Below are positions 33,280-46,203 of a stretch of 64,000 nucleotides of DNA, piece by piece. This DNA comes from Glossina fuscipes (taxonomy: Eukaryota > Arthropoda > Insecta > Diptera > Glossinidae). Both the position numbers and the translations under genes were made by a program. The first letter of the stretch is position 1. Each line of letters starts with the position of its first letter. Under the pieces are notes generated by a model that saw only the letters and a program-made list of their open reading frames with translations, was not told the origin of the DNA and did no database searches. Where the stretch lies: positions 5,186,622-5,250,621 of the forward strand of contig NW_023998431.1 of NCBI RefSeq assembly GCF_014805625.2. Direction: 5' to 3'.

Positions 33280-33558
33280 CTATATCCATTGCCGATTGTG
33301 CATTAGATTAGATGTCTTGAATTGAATGTTTGTAATGGTTAGATGTCTGCATCGGAGATCGCGTACCAAAAACTCTTCAAGCTCTTGATTATTGAGCCTA
33401 TAACGGAAACTATATAAAATATGTCGATACGAAATTACTTTCATTCTTGTTAAGTCCATAAGATCCATAAATTCTACATTAAAGATGCATTTATTGATTC
33501 CGTGTTTTTCTTTTTCCTGTAATAATCCATCTAATTGCATTTGTTCCTATATAGTGAA
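33280..33558 (-). other. Coding-looking orphan open frame (possible exon)
   Basis: A minus-strand frame, open from an AG (acceptor-like TATATAG) to the TAG at 33280, encodes about 90 residues: MQLDGLLQEKEKHGINKC, FMDLMDLTRMKVISYRHILY, FRYRLNNQELEEFLVRDLRC. The alternation of charged and hydrophobic residues suggests helical protein and the codon use looks genuine. I do not recognise the family. It could be the last exon of an unseen gene or a gene relic. Confidence 0.35.
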
Positions 33559-34495
33559 TGCATTTTGGAAGAAACCGTATTGTTTCGAAAAAGTAAGCGT
33601 ATATTCATACACCGGAATAGATTTATGATTCCGATTTTGTCAATGCTGGCAAAAGTATTACACTCGTAGATGTACCACTCTTGTGCCATTTGTATGCATG
33701 TAACTATAGAAGCTGGATGCTATCCTTGGTGGAAGTAAATGCTTTTAAAACTTAGATGGAACTAAAAGCAGTAAACTTATTTCAAGCTTTTCACCATAAA
33801 ATCATAGTCTGATGCGCATCCTTTACGTCTCCCTGTTCTAATTGAACTACTTCTCCAAGAACTAAGACAGATAATGCTACCCTTCGATTATGTTACTTTA
33901 CTGAAGTTAACGAAAGGACATACAATTGCATATTTGTGCGAATACTAAGTAGTGTTAAACAAACACGATAAGGGTCTTATGCTTTTCCTGGGTTTGTTAA
34001 GAAAAATACAATAAAGCCAAGCAAACAACGGATATTGAAAGACTCGGCTCAATATATATATAAAAATTTTGTTTGATCTTTTATAAGCTTAATAAAAAAT
34101 ATATTTTAAATCGACAGACGACGAATGGATGGACGAATATTTTTAAATCGATTCAAAAAGTGATTCTGGAATCGATTGATATAATAAAACATGTTCTGAT
34201 TGTTGCAGAGATCTGTACAAACTTAATATACGCTTACAGCAAGTATCGTGAAATATAAAAAATTGTAACGCGGAAAATAATTTTTTACATTTTACTGTAA
34301 ACATTTACAAATTTATAGCAAAAATCATATATACGTAAGTTTGATAACAATTTTTTATAATATCGCGAACTAATTGATTGGTCAAAGGCGAGGTTACATT
34401 CAATCGCTGTAACGCTTTAATTTGAAATCAACGCATGGTGCCATCGTTTTATGTGTAAGTTTTGAGTCAACCATGTTCACTTTCCTAACAAAACG
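33559..34495. other. Gene-poor stretch
   Basis: No supported feature; AT-rich with scattered short open frames. Confidence 0.4.
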
Positions 34496-34499
34496 GAGC

Positions 34500-35460
34500 A
34501 GCAGAAGTAAGAAAGTCATATTCGGGCGGTACTGAATCTTTCATACTCATCACCGTTATCCTAAAAGAGATAAAAAATGTAAAAGAACAAAATTTTCATG
34601 CTCTATAATATCGAGTGGGCTGATTTCTTCTATTTGCAAAATAAAAGGTTTGGTTAGGCATGCGGGCGTTCTAAGCGTGTACTTTGAAAAGTTTAGAAAC
34701 AAATAAGAAAATTGTATTTGGTCGGGATCGAATCTTTTATACCCATCTCCGCTTACCCCAAAAGAAGACAAAAGAAGTTAAAGAACAAAATTCTGATTTT
34801 CTATAATATGGAGCGGGCGCAGTTTTTTCTTCTATTTTTTAAATAAAAGTTTTAATCGTAGAGGCATGTGGGCGTTGTAGGCGCATGTTTTGAAAAGTTC
34901 AGGTCAATTCCAAATTCTTTTGCAAATTTGTAAGCAATATCTTCATTTTCGCTAGCGAGAAAATGGTTTGCACAATTATTACAAAGTTGCGCAAACGGAC
35001 AGATGGATAGCCGAACAGACGGACAAATTTAGACGCATTCCAAATTTGAAACTCGGCAGGAATGTGTACATTTTTTGGAGTTTTTGAAGCTTGTTTCTGC
35101 CCTTTATAATTATTTCATTCCTCTTGAAAAACAAAGGTGTTCTTAGTTTACGTAGGGATGTGGGCGTGTCCTCCTATCGAGTTCCCCCATTTTCTTTACC
35201 AACCTGCGTGCAAGAACTTCCAATGTTTCTGCCAAATTTGAAGTCGATAGCTTTATTTTTACGGTCAGGAACATATTTACAACAGATATTACACAGACGG
35301 ACAGACGAACAGACCGACATGCTTAAATCGATTTAGGATTTGATGAAGAATGTATATATTCTTTGTGAGGTCTCTGCTGTTTCTTTCTTGGCGTTGCAAA
35401 CGTTTTGATAAAACGAACATACCCCTCATCCTTCGGTGATGGGTATAAAACGAAGCCCGG
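34500..35460 (+). repeat. Dispersed repeat family 1, long copy, plus orientation
   Basis: Starts with agtaagaaag and a tactgaatctttcatactca / tcaccg block (partly duplicated near 34725), passes through a cagacggacagacgaacaga tract (about 35293-35312) and ends with cttcggtgatgggtataaaa (35431-35450). The reverse complement of the same succession spans 49270-50175, so the window holds two long copies in opposite orientation. Confidence 0.75.
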
Positions 35461-36559
35461 AGGTTAGAGAGATTCGATCTAAGCTGAATGTAAATGTTTC
35501 TTTTTTTTATCAACTTCCGGCAAAAGATCATAAAAAATATTTGTCGAATCTTTTGTATGAATAAGATGAACCTAAATATATATGTAGTAAATGATAAGAC
35601 ATGATACTGATAAATGTAATGATCTTTGAATAATTTAATAGTTTTACATATTCGTTCATAAGTCTTAGTACAGCGAAATCCCAAATAAAACGATTATTCA
35701 GTCAAAATGAAAAGAAATATTGCTCTTGATAAATGCCCTCTTTTTTGATTAGTTCCCTTAGTCCGCCTTTAGTTGGAGAATGTGTTTACTATGAATGCAT
35801 TATTTGATTACATGGCCTTTGTATATTCACTTCCTTTGACGCGAGCAAAGCCGACAATTACATTTTCTATTTATGGATTGGACCACGTCCACGCTATGAC
35901 CCTTCCCCACTTATCATGCCCTTTCTTGAAAAAGTTTTTTCATTGAAAAACTATTTTTCAATTTTAACACGAAAAAGACTGTAATCGGGCAAGGGCAACA
36001 CTCTACATCACTTCGCCTGATACAATTCATACTTTTCGCAGTAGCGTTGATTGCCGTGGTCCAAGTTTAGCAAATTTTTGTCCAAGATCTTATTGTTATT
36101 TGTCATGAAGTACTAAAAATTACACTTTATTTTCATATAAAAAGGGTTACCTTTCTTTGGTAGGGCGGTGTCTGCGCTACATACATGCACGACCAAACTT
36201 AATGTAATCTCTACCACAAGTAAAGCAAAGATGTAAAGTATAAAAAGAAAGTGGAACTGTGGGAACAAAAAAGTCACATGAAGCGTCTGGAAATAACAAA
36301 ATACAAACGAAAACGTCAGCTCAAATAAAATTTTCATTAACAACATCCAACAGGGGAAGCAACAGAAGCCTAAAATTTTGCCTTGAATGCTGTTCAGCGC
36401 TATTGTCAGGGGGGAAGTCAATGGCTGAAGCAATTATTCCCAAAAACTTAAAAATAAAAGAAAGTTCTTCATCCTGACTTCAGCCTACAACGAGTGAAAC
36501 GGCTATCGCTTGTCCAAACATTAATGATGAATGATCTGATAATCTATATTTCGAATAAT
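35461..36559. other. Gene-poor stretch
   Basis: Overlapping open frames on both strands at 36113-36477 show no domain and are probably spurious. No RNA gene seen. Confidence 0.4.
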
Positions 36560-37200
36560 TAACGGTTTATTACCAAATTGATTAGATGGTTAGTTTAACT
36601 GCTTTAATAAAGTCAAATATTTTGTTGATATGAAGTTCTCCAGGTATTTTCGAGATGTCGATAACGTTAGATGCTCCGGAAACAAATCCTTGTAAATTAG
36701 AAAGGTTTTGGCATTCAGAAAATATGTGTTTAACGGTAAGATATTGTCCGCGACCGCAAATCGGAGGAGGATTTTTTAAAGATCCACTGATGGGTGACAA
36801 TAGTACGCCCAAATCGGATTCCTGCAAATGTTTTGGTCTTGATTTTCCCCACTTTGATTGGATATAGAGGTGAAATGAGCTTAGCATTAACGACGACTTG
36901 TTTCATCAATTTTCGCTTTAATTATTTCAGTCAAACTTTTCCATTGTATCGCCCATAATTAAAAGTGCGGAAACTGCGGATTTGGCCGCTAGGTCTGCTC
37001 GCTCATTCCCAAGAAGCCAACATGATTCGGTACCCAAAAAAATTGTAATCGTTCAAAAAGTTTCGCCACAAATGCTTTAAAACCCCAAGAAAATATTGAG
37101 AGGCCCAGAGCAGTTAAAAAGGCTTCTCCTGCTTCCGATAATCGAATAATAATTTCAGCATAGCGATGTCATTTCAAGTCGGCAAGAGCAATTTCCAATA
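36560..37200 (-). pseudogene. LINE fragment: RNase H and C-terminal zinc region
   Basis: Reading minus from about 37140: LGLSIFSWGFKAFVAKLFER, then FFWVPNHVGFLGNERADLAAK (37035-36975), the RNase H end motif with G-N-E-x-A-D intact. After a frameshift comes PPPICGRGQYLTVKHIFSEC (36785-36726), the usual Cys/His segment, and a tail INKIFDFIKAVKLTI to 36582. The element is 5' truncated and broken. It is an RNase H-bearing LINE (R1, LOA or I group), distinct in sequence from the one at 10.75-15.5 kb. Confidence 0.75.
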
Positions 37201-37239
37201 AAATTGAAAGATCGAAAAGGCCCTTTGTTCAGAAAAAAT

Positions 37240-37565
37240 AAATTGAAGAAGAGGATAGATTTTGCTTAAATGTATTGTACTTCGGTCAATAAGAAAAACA
37301 TCTGGGTATCGATCCGACACATCTCAAATGAAACAGTACGGATAGATTTGTATATAAAAACTTGTTGAAAACTGTAATGCTGCCGCATGCCGAAGAAACT
37401 AAGCCACTGCTATGGAAATTTCGGCAAGATAATGATCAGAAACATTGAACCAATTTAGTGAAAGCATGGTTCCGGGAGCATAACTTGGATGTGATTGAAT
37501 GGCCAAATCACTTTCCCGTCCTCAATCCTATTGATTGATTATGTCTGAGGAGGACTAAAGTGTTT
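37240..37565 (+). pseudogene. Tc1-like transposase C-terminal remnant
   Basis: Frames give VMLPHAEETKPLLWKFRQDN (catalytic Asp in QDN, about 37375-37435), then LVKAWFREHNLDVIEWPNHF and PVLNPID (about 37455-37535). This is the second-Asp-to-third-acid region of Tc1-type DDE transposases (the usual NPIE is followed by a stop here). Upstream catalytic residues and terminal repeats were not recognised. Confidence 0.75.
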
Positions 37566-39700
37566 CATATTTCCTTTAGCAATAAAAAAAAAATTGTGCA
37601 AAATGTCCAGAAAATATGATATAATATGCTAGTAGAGCTAATTAATTTCATTCGTGCGTAGAAAAATCGAAGTTGTTCTTAAAACCAATGGTGAAAACCA
37701 ATGGTGGCTATTAACTGCCTGAACTGACTTATACAAAAATGTTTACTTTTAAGTACAAAGTGTTGCGTTATTTTTGAGTTTTTGTATATATAATTATTTT
37801 GCTGTCGCCCTGAAAACACATTTTTGATATTTTTAAATACCGGAATATTTCTAATCTATAAACAGAAAATAGGAGAAAAATGGAAAAACACGCTCCACCA
37901 ACGTGTCACAGCCAGCATCTAGTTTTCTGTACACATGCATATATGTATTTAGCAGTTAAGTTAATTTTCTTTGGAACACATTATTTTATAGACATATATA
38001 TATATCTTGAAATTTTAATGGGGGCTGAAAACAGCAAATGACTTTTCTACTAAGTTATGAAGATACGAAAATATGTAGTCATATTGTTACTGACTATATA
38101 ATAAGTCAATTTTATTATCATCAGCATATATTACCAATTTTGTATTTACAGGCGCAGTTCAGGAACGCCTACATTACTTTTGTTATACTTTCTATCAAAA
38201 CACTTAACCAGCTATCCATAGATAAAAAGTTTACATTGATATATATATGCATATATTTTTTAATTTTTCGCTTTCACGCGATATATACACTTTATACTTA
38301 CAATATATAAGGACGTGCTTCGAGGCTATCTACGTCCTGACTCAAAACTGATTTGAGACATTCGACCGAGAGCGTGACGTCTTAAGCACATTGGTTTTAA
38401 TTTTCTATTTTAACTCTCGACATTTTATTATGGTCAGAAGCGGCCGTATTATATATATGTATGTAGAAGATATTTTCTTTCAAATTTCCACGTCGCTCTT
38501 CATTCCGATTGGACAAACGCTACTAATGTTTAATTAAATCAAAGCTTTGACCGGCTGGCTTTGCGAGTTTTCTAAAAATACGACCTGACTTTATCTCTGA
38601 GCATTTGTCGAAGTTGAGTTCTTCATACGACACTATTGTCTATAATTTTTTCGTATCAGTATACGTTATTCCACTACGTTTTATACAATGTCTTCGGAGT
38701 TTTAAATAGAAAGAATTCTGTGTCGAAAAAATGCTATTTGCGGAAAGCGCAAAAATGCAACTTAACCGCTTAACTCGGACGGCAACTGCTAGCAAATAGT
38801 GATGGATGATGAGAAATGGAAAGTACGTAAAGTTGCCAACGAAAGGTACAATCAATATCGATGGTAAAGTCACATAACAATGGTCTCCATCATTATAAGA
38901 GATTAGCTGGGCGCGAGGTATTATTATGAGCTAATGAAATTATCTCCAGAGGACACTACCAATAACAAGCGCTGTAATTGGGCCATAAAACCGACGCGAT
39001 AAGCCAAAAATCATGCATGAGGCATACATCGGAATGTTATTCTTTGCGATTTCCATTCAAGACTTATTGTTTATTACCCAAATAGAGTTTCGATTATTAT
39101 GGCGGTACCCGAAAAATGAAGGTCAGCGAGGATAGTCCCCAAAACATCGCTCGGTTTTTCCGCAAGTAATTTACCTTGTGGTGTTAAGATGGGAAAGGCA
39201 GTGCCTAGTGGTGAACAACATTTCGAAAAAATTATTGATTTTATATAAGTCAAGTACTTTTGAAAAACAGCTAGAAGTTATCTAGAAGTTATCTACAAAA
39301 TAATGGACTACAAGCCGTTACATCATCCAATCGCAATTTATTCGTAGTTTTCGTTACAATGCAATAAATAAAATATAATATATTTCTCGGTAAGTGAGTC
39401 ACTTGGATAGGCAATGGAAAAATACTCAATTAGCTAGAAGAGTTGTCAATTATTAATTGGCAAAGCGAAACACTTTTCAGCTGGTTATTGATGGGTGTAG
39501 CGATTCGATTTGCGAAAGAGAAAAACATCCGAAATAACACAATATAATTATTAGTTTGGTAGCCATAAAAAAACAAAAAAAGCAAAAACAAGGAATGATT
39601 ATATTTATGACCTGATGTCAAGTTTATTGTCCCACCTACACTCAGAAGCATTTGTACTTTACTTTTCTCATTATCATTAGCAGCGGAGAATAAAATCGGG
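37566..39700. other. Gene-poor stretch
   Basis: No supported gene. Short frames at 38038-38310 and 38640-38873 are hydrophobic and AT-driven. A few family 1/2-like fragments may be present but are too short to assign. Confidence 0.4.
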
Positions 39701-39722
39701 ACGCCTCACAATGGTGAGGCGT
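39701..39722. repeat. Perfect 9-bp hairpin
   Basis: acgcctcac and gtgaggcgt pair perfectly around a 4-nt loop. The flank (tcgggac on the left; its complement gtcccga) resembles the gtcccga flank of the hairpins at 58304-58351, suggesting a shared repeat end. Confidence 0.7.
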
Positions 39723-39988
39723 CTGCGAAGTGCAAATAAAGTTTAATATTTTCCGTAGACACTTAAGTTTCTACGCGATACAATATTGTAAACGAGGGCC
39801 TACTGTATATACGTTTTCATGTAGAATTATTCTCTTTTTTTTTTCTATTGTGATCTGACCTCGCTAAAGGTTGTTGCTGGTGATAGGAAAGGAATAAACA
39901 AAAAATAGATTATTTCATTTTCCCGCACTCTGGCGTTTTTAATTCATTTTTAAACACATTGTTATTTTTGTAAAAGGCAATAAAAAGA

Positions 39989-39999
39989 CAAGTGAGTTC

Positions 40000-40032
<33 letters not shown>

Positions 40033-40199
40033 ATTAGCCAGAGAATAGATTCTAAGACTAACGTCTCAAAGCACTAGCATCTAAGGCTTTCAGCTTTATT
40101 AAGAACTCTACCGCACTTGAGATTTGAACCCACAACCACAGAGTTGCCAGTCGAGGCTCTTGCCTACTCGGTCACTTATGCGGGTCCAAGTGAGTTCTA
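39989..40199 (-). mobile_element. Complete tRNA-derived SINE with (TAA)n tail and 13-bp target duplication
   Basis: caagtgagttcta flanks the element at 39989-40001 and 40187-40199. On the minus strand the body starts GACCCGCATAAGTGACCGAG, with an A-box-like GTGACCGAGTAGG and a B-box-like GGGTTCAAATCTC about 45 nt downstream. The 5' CCGCA can pair with TGCGG after the B box, as in a tRNA acceptor stem. The head is nearest tRNA-Ser/Leu in its A box. A short body and a (TAA)n tail follow (plus-strand att repeats 40001-40033). Pol III transcription and mobilisation by a LINE with TAA tail recognition (I-clade LINEs use such tails) are inferred. The head is related to the worn copies at 4.0 and 6.4 kb. 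Confidence 0.85.
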
Positions 40200-41779
40200 A
40201 ATTCAATGTAGCAAATCTGAATATGATGTTTCTTTTATTGCGAACTTCAGATAACGGCCATCAAGCCAAGCGAATGCGTAACATATTTGAGAAAACAACA
40301 CTTGGTTGAGGTTGATTCGGTCGACTAGAAGAATTACGCCAATACGCCCTTCAACATTTCTCATACTCGAGACAAATTTTAGTTTGATATCAGCTATAGA
40401 TTGCAGACTTTCAGTCAAAGTTCACAAAATTCCGCAGCTATTACTTTCATAGACTATATTTGTTCTGACTGACCGTTGCCATTGGAATATGATTTCGATT
40501 ATTGGACTTTAGGAATTCCCGGATCATTTTCAACTTTGTATTAGAGAAGGAATGCTGTATTTTTGATCGCATGCAGTTCTTCCGGTAAATTCGGTGCAAT
40601 TTTATTCAATAAACGAATTACACAAAGAAAATCTTGCTAATTGGAAACTGCTGAGAACCGATTTAAATATTGGCAAAGGTTTAATAATTCCTGATCCTTA
40701 CTCAACTTATTCATAAGTGTGAACATATGAATAAAACTATTGATTAAAGTTGATTGGGTTACTTTCATTAACTTCATGTAACCTTCATGTTGATCAATCA
40801 AGCGATTTGTCATTCATAGATCGATTCAATATAGATAAATAGTTTATAAAGTCTGTAAATCGTTGCCGTTGAGTCGACAGCATTTGATGATTCATTGATT
40901 CATTATTAAATTAAAATTTTATTTGTTGGAAATCAAACCACAAATATCAAATATAGGCGGAGATGTAATAGTAGCCTTTAATAAAAAATCTGCAGAGCGT
41001 GTTTGTGCAATCCGTAGACCGCATTTTTTCTTCTTTTTTTTTTTTGTTGTTTTCTACTATCATAGATGTAGCGTTAGTTTATCAATATCTTACTGATTGT
41101 ACGCATTGGAGCATGAAATGTAGAAATCGACTTTGTGATCAGGGTTATTAGGTAAGCTATTTTTCCTTATGTATGAAAGAAACTTTCTATGACCAGTAGA
41201 TAAAAATCCGGTTTATCCGACCAAGCTCTCATATAAGCGAACCTCAGTTTAGACGAATGGACGCAAAATTCAGATCGATTGAGAACTATTTTTCAGTGCC
41301 GGATTTCTGATTTTCCGTTTCGAGAGAGTAATTTTTACGTTGCACTTTATAGCTGTCGATTATCGAATCCGCTTGATTCGTGAGTTTAGAGCTAACGATA
41401 AACTATACGCTTTTCTAGAAACAACCGCTACATGGCGAAATATCCCACCAGTTTGTTCAGAACTGGAGTTGGTAGTGAAATCTCAAACGCTCTTGATATT
41501 TCCACTATTAATAATAATTTGCTCTAAAATATTCCGGAGTTTTGCAATTTGCAAATATAGATAGGTGTACGTAAATAAAATTAATATATATAAAAACAAT
41601 AAATAAATTAAGTGAAGATAAATTATAATCGAAAAAGATCCCCGAAACGAGTGCGCACTCGATATCGCCAACTATAAACCAACCCCTGATTTAAGTCCGC
41701 CTACCCATCTCTTCATCTATATATCCGCTTAATGTCTGCCATGGAGTGCTAAATATGAGACTTTGTTCCTATATAAAGG
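40200..41779. other. Gene-poor stretch
   Basis: No supported coding sequence. The frame at 41340-41564 has no domain. AT-rich throughout. Confidence 0.4.
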
Positions 41780-42350
41780 CTTACTTTTCGTGAGAGGAGT
41801 GTGATCCGAAAAATTAATCTACATGATCCACATGTAGTACAAGCTATTCATACGATTATCAATTATTTCTTACTGTGAAATATTAAAAATTCGACCGTTT
41901 TCTAATATAAAGGATGCATTTTCATAGGAACATTTCTATAGTACATCATATAAAACATCATACCAACGGATCCAAATTTTGTATATCAGTTCAGTGTACG
42001 CCGGAATATTAATATACAGCCAGTTTTATTGAGAAATGTTTGAAATTAGACTTTTCTTTTTGTATAACGACTTTTTCAAGAGAAGGCGTTATATGGGAAG
42101 TGATCTTAAAAATGATCCGAACCAATCCACTTTCAATAGGGTTCATCCTTGAGCCAAAAAACATCAGTATACCAAATTTCTTCAAGATATATCAAAAATT
42201 GTGACTTGTAGCTTGAACATAAAAATATGTGGACAGCCATCCCATGGACCAGTGAACAGATGTGCTTAAATCAATTCACAAAATAATTCTGTATAATAAA
42301 AGCTGAGTTTGTCTTAAGTCCTTCTGTTTTCTGGATATTATATACATCCG
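41780..42350 (+). repeat. Dispersed repeat family 2, plus orientation
   Basis: Carries gttcatccttgagccaaaaa, a catcagtataccaaatttct block, ttgtgacttgtagcttgaac, a ggacagccatcccatgg tract and ttaagtccttctg, in the order also found at 31380-31560 and 50380-50570. Confidence 0.65.
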
Positions 42351-43389
42351 TATAAACTTAAGTGATCTTAGGTATAAGAATCGGGGAAAAAAATAATATT
42401 TTAAGTCCCAAATATTTAGAAATTTAGGTTAAGTGGGACGATTTTTTGATCCCGAGCCGCTATAATAGTTCTTACAAAAATATAAAGTTTCACATGTCCG
42501 TCCGATTACATTATTTACATTTGTGACGAAAATTACTTCACTTATTTAAATTCTCATTCAACCGTACGGGTCATGCTGCACTTTAAGAATTGTTATTAAA
42601 ATGAAGCCTTTATATGGTGATAAGGTCTAACGTTTGATATTTCAGGACGAAAATAATTGAAAGATAGTAAGCAAATGCTATGAAACATAAGTAAATATTA
42701 TAAATATTATATATTGTAAATAGAAGAAGATTGTCCTCAAGCACTAAAATTTGTTAGCGCGAACGCTTATATATATAAGTAGATCCTGTGCAAAGTGAGG
42801 ATATCTCTTAAATTAACTTGGAAGAATTCCTAAATTGTAAATCCACTCAGTGTGTGATGCGTTTTCAATTTGCTTATTTCGTTCTGGGTTCATCTTGACA
42901 AAGATGCTTATAACCATATACTGGCATTGCGTAATCAATCACTAGTCATAGGAGAAAATAATGCGGTTTCTTGTTACAGTTTTTATGGCTCTGCATCGCA
43001 ATTATTATTATTTTGGCGCAATACCCACAATAAAATTCGTTAGTAATAATTTTGTTAGAAAACTACGTTGTTAAGTCATGCGAACTACTTGGAACTAGTG
43101 GCGTCTTGTCAATATTGCGTAGAACGTGGCCGTCAAATTGATATTTTTTTTGTGCTTGAACATCGAGTTACTGATTGTTCCTAACAATTCTATGCCGTAA
43201 ATCCTAATTAATTGGATCTATATTGTATGTAAAATGCATTTATTCTTTAGATTAAGCTGCGATTCCGAATCAATTAGCTAAACTGATTATACCCCACATC
43301 AATTGGTAGAAAATTAATATCCAGAATGACTTCACATAAACTTACCTTTTATTATAACAATAGATTCAAAATGACTTTCCGGATGAATT
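42351..43389. other. Gene-poor stretch
   Basis: Nothing supported. Confidence 0.4.
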
Positions 43390-43560
43390 TACACTTGGCT
43401 GTCCGTCTGTCTGCCTTGTATTATTGTGTTTAACTTCGAAATTTTTGATATATTTTCATGAAATTTGGTATCCCAACGTGTTTTACCTTAAGAACGAACG
43501 CTATTGAAAATGATTCGGATCGCACCCCTGTCCCCATCGCTTCCCCCACACATACACCTA
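43390..43560 (-). repeat. Dispersed repeat family 2, minus orientation
   Basis: ggctgtccgtctgtctgcct, then an aaatttggtatcccaacgtg block and aagaacgaacgctattgaaa, is the reverse complement of the family-2 tract seen at 31380-31520. Confidence 0.6.
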
Positions 43561-45859
43561 TATATTTGAAAAGTCACTTTATGGATGGATTAGTGATTCC
43601 ACATTTTTTATTTTCTAGCTAATGTAAGCTAACATGCTCCGCGCATATCGTAAGTATTTCTATATATGATATTTGCTAATCAAATTTTAGGGACTTTAAT
43701 TTTTGGAATCAGGAGAATTTTGGCAAAAAATACTTAGGCAAGCAAACCGTTCGGTATCTTTGACTGCATCCCTTTGATAGTGAATTCCAAGTATGCAAAT
43801 ACTTCGAATATCGTGTGTGTATGCGTTCTTGTGTATTCACAAATCAAAAGAGTAAAGTAACATTATTTATAGAGCAGAAGAATACCGGTGTAGGCAACAT
43901 AAGAGCGGTTGGAAAGCAGCATAAGAGAGAAAAATTTGCGTTATACTCAGAAGTGCGATATGTACATAACGGAACTGGAATTCATTTATATATAAGTATG
44001 TAAGTACGTGTACCTTTTAAATTGTACTTTGCACAATACATATATCTTTCCAAAAACATTTTTTTTTTTTTTTCGTTTTACTAATGCGTTTGGGCTCTTT
44101 AGCAAAAGCGTTCATTCACAAAAATATAGTCGTGAACTTTAAAGCAAACATATTAAGAGGAGAAAAAAAATTTATTGTAGAATATTTCAACCGCACCAAC
44201 AGAAATTGGAAAATGTAAGGTATCAAAATGTCTACCTCGAGAAAAGACAATCTCTGCTTAAAATGTTGTTCATATATATTGTATATGCATCTAAAGTGTT
44301 TCGAAGCATACGCAATAACGTGTTTGTCTCAGTTCAACAATTATTAAATTGGTTTTCTCGCATTTATCATTTTTTAGTTTAAAGCAGTCTTCTCAATAGA
44401 ATAGATAACCAATTGAACATCGAGTATTGCAGGAAATAAAGTCTAGATAAAATCCAGACATAATACGTTATATATAAGGTAAATGTGTTTAAATTGAAAG
44501 TGTTCATGTGAACAACCATTTTTGGATATGAAAAGAACCATTACGAATAATTTCATGCTGATTGTCTATGCCTCGTCTACGTTCGTGTTCGTTGCATTGG
44601 ATAATTTGCAATCAAAATTTGTGTACTGTTTCACCGCTAGCAAGAGGGGAGCGAAATGGTGTTCGGTGAAAACTCGATCACGATATCTTGACATTGCATT
44701 ACAAGCTACAAGCCTAGCTTGTAGCATATTGATTGAAGTGAAAGTGTGCCTCCTAATAATTTCATTTTCCATTTCCTAACCTTCTTGCATTCAAGTCATT
44801 TTGTTTTTTAACAACTCGAATGCATAGCGCAAACTGCTTGGCTTGACTTTGTGCAATATTTTTATCCGCCTTGCAACCGCATGTCCGTCTGTAAATCGCT
44901 AATGTAGATTGTAAACTAGATATATGACGATATGACGAGATATCTGGGGCATGTTAGCAAAACTTCATTTATGGAATGCAATGATAAATGTATAAAAAGT
45001 ATTATATGTAAAACAGAGGCCCATCTATTTTTGGTTCCTACAGCAGCTTCCCTATTTATAGTAATTACATAGTGAGAAATATGAAAAGAAGTGCGCGGGA
45101 TATGGATTGCGAGAAATAAGCTTAAATCGCCGTAGAACCCTGCGCTTCGATATATAACATGTTCCAATATCTTATCTGCAATTGTGTCATTTTGTACAAG
45201 CAAGCGCAGCTAAATCAATTCCGAATCTTGTGGTAGCAAAAAAAATGTTTAAATTATAGCGGATCTTTAAAAGTTGTTATAATGTGTTTTACACACATAT
45301 ATATTTACATATATATAAGCACATGTATGTATATATATATATAGATGTGTATTTATAACTGGGCTTGTGTGCATATATGTACGTGGGCAAAAAACAAAAA
45401 GAGAATGAAGTTGAAAATGTACTCTCTCTTGAGTGCGCTTAAAATTGATTTTTAATAATTATTTCGTTCTAAATCAAAAAAGCGCTTCTCGATTGGGTCT
45501 TCAAAGAGCGAAGAATAATCTTTTAATATTTTTAATTGTTTACTTTGTTTTTCAACTAAGGTTGTATTGCTTATCTTACGTACCGCAACAACAACAAAGA
45601 AGAACAACATTAGCCTAAGCACAGCTCGTATACAATAAGAACATCATTCCTTTACAAAAACAAAGAAAAAAAAATGAATAAATAAATTAAAAGTAAAAAT
45701 AAAAACAACAACGAAAGCAAAAGCAAAAATGAAAATCAACTGAATTATGAACTGGTCTGTTATTGAACGAACAACTAAAGCAACACAAAACATGTTAATT
45801 CTATTGTCAGCTCTTCAACGCAACGGTCATTAGGACGGATGGAAAACAAGAAATAACCG
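43561..45859. other. Gene-poor stretch upstream of hexokinase
   Basis: Open frames on both strands at 44522-44779 and 44916-45203 lack recognisable domains. A TA-rich microsatellite lies near 45295-45345. The last part (about 45600-45860) is A-rich and may be 5' flank of the hexokinase gene. Confidence 0.4.
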
Positions 45860-45906
45860 CATACCGTCTACACAAAGCTTTGAAAAAAAAAAAAAAAAAA
45901 AAAAAA

Positions 45907-46006
45907 NNNNNNNNNNNNNNNNNNNNNNNNNNNNNNNNNNNNNNNNNNNNNNNNNNNNNNNNNNNNNNNNNNNNNNNNNNNNNNNNNNNNNNNNNNNNNN
46001 NNNNNN
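45907..46006. other. 100-N scaffold gap flanked by identical sequence (likely artefact)
   Basis: The 23 bases at 45860-45882 (cataccgtctacacaaagct + ttg) plus an A run precede the gap, and the same 23 bases plus an A run follow at 46007-46052. Contig ends that overlap in a homopolymer but were not merged would produce this picture. The gap length of exactly 100 is a placeholder. Confidence 0.9.
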
Positions 46007-46203
46007 CATACCGTCTACACAAAGCTTTGAAAAAAAAAAAAAAAAAAAAAAACGAAAACGTGTTTAATTAAAGTGAACGCAATAGATAAAGAGGTAAAAA
46101 AAAAAAAAAAAAAACTAAAAAAAAAAAACACTGCCAAATAAATTAAAAGTATTTAAGGAGTATTGAGAATATATTGAAAGTGGAAAGAGAACTGAATGTA
46201 AAA

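Noticed and set aside
36113..36477. Overlapping open frames on both strands
   Set aside because: Neither translation has a recognisable domain; they lie outside the LINE fragment that starts near 36560.
40100..40186. Possible tRNA-Ser/Leu gene
   Set aside because: The head of the element has A and B boxes but poor T-stem pairing, no acceptable anticodon arm, a (TAA)n tail and target duplications; it is a SINE.
44522..44779. 85-codon frame with hydrophobic segments and an antisense frame of similar length
   Set aside because: No family match, no splice signals, and both strands are open, which suggests chance.
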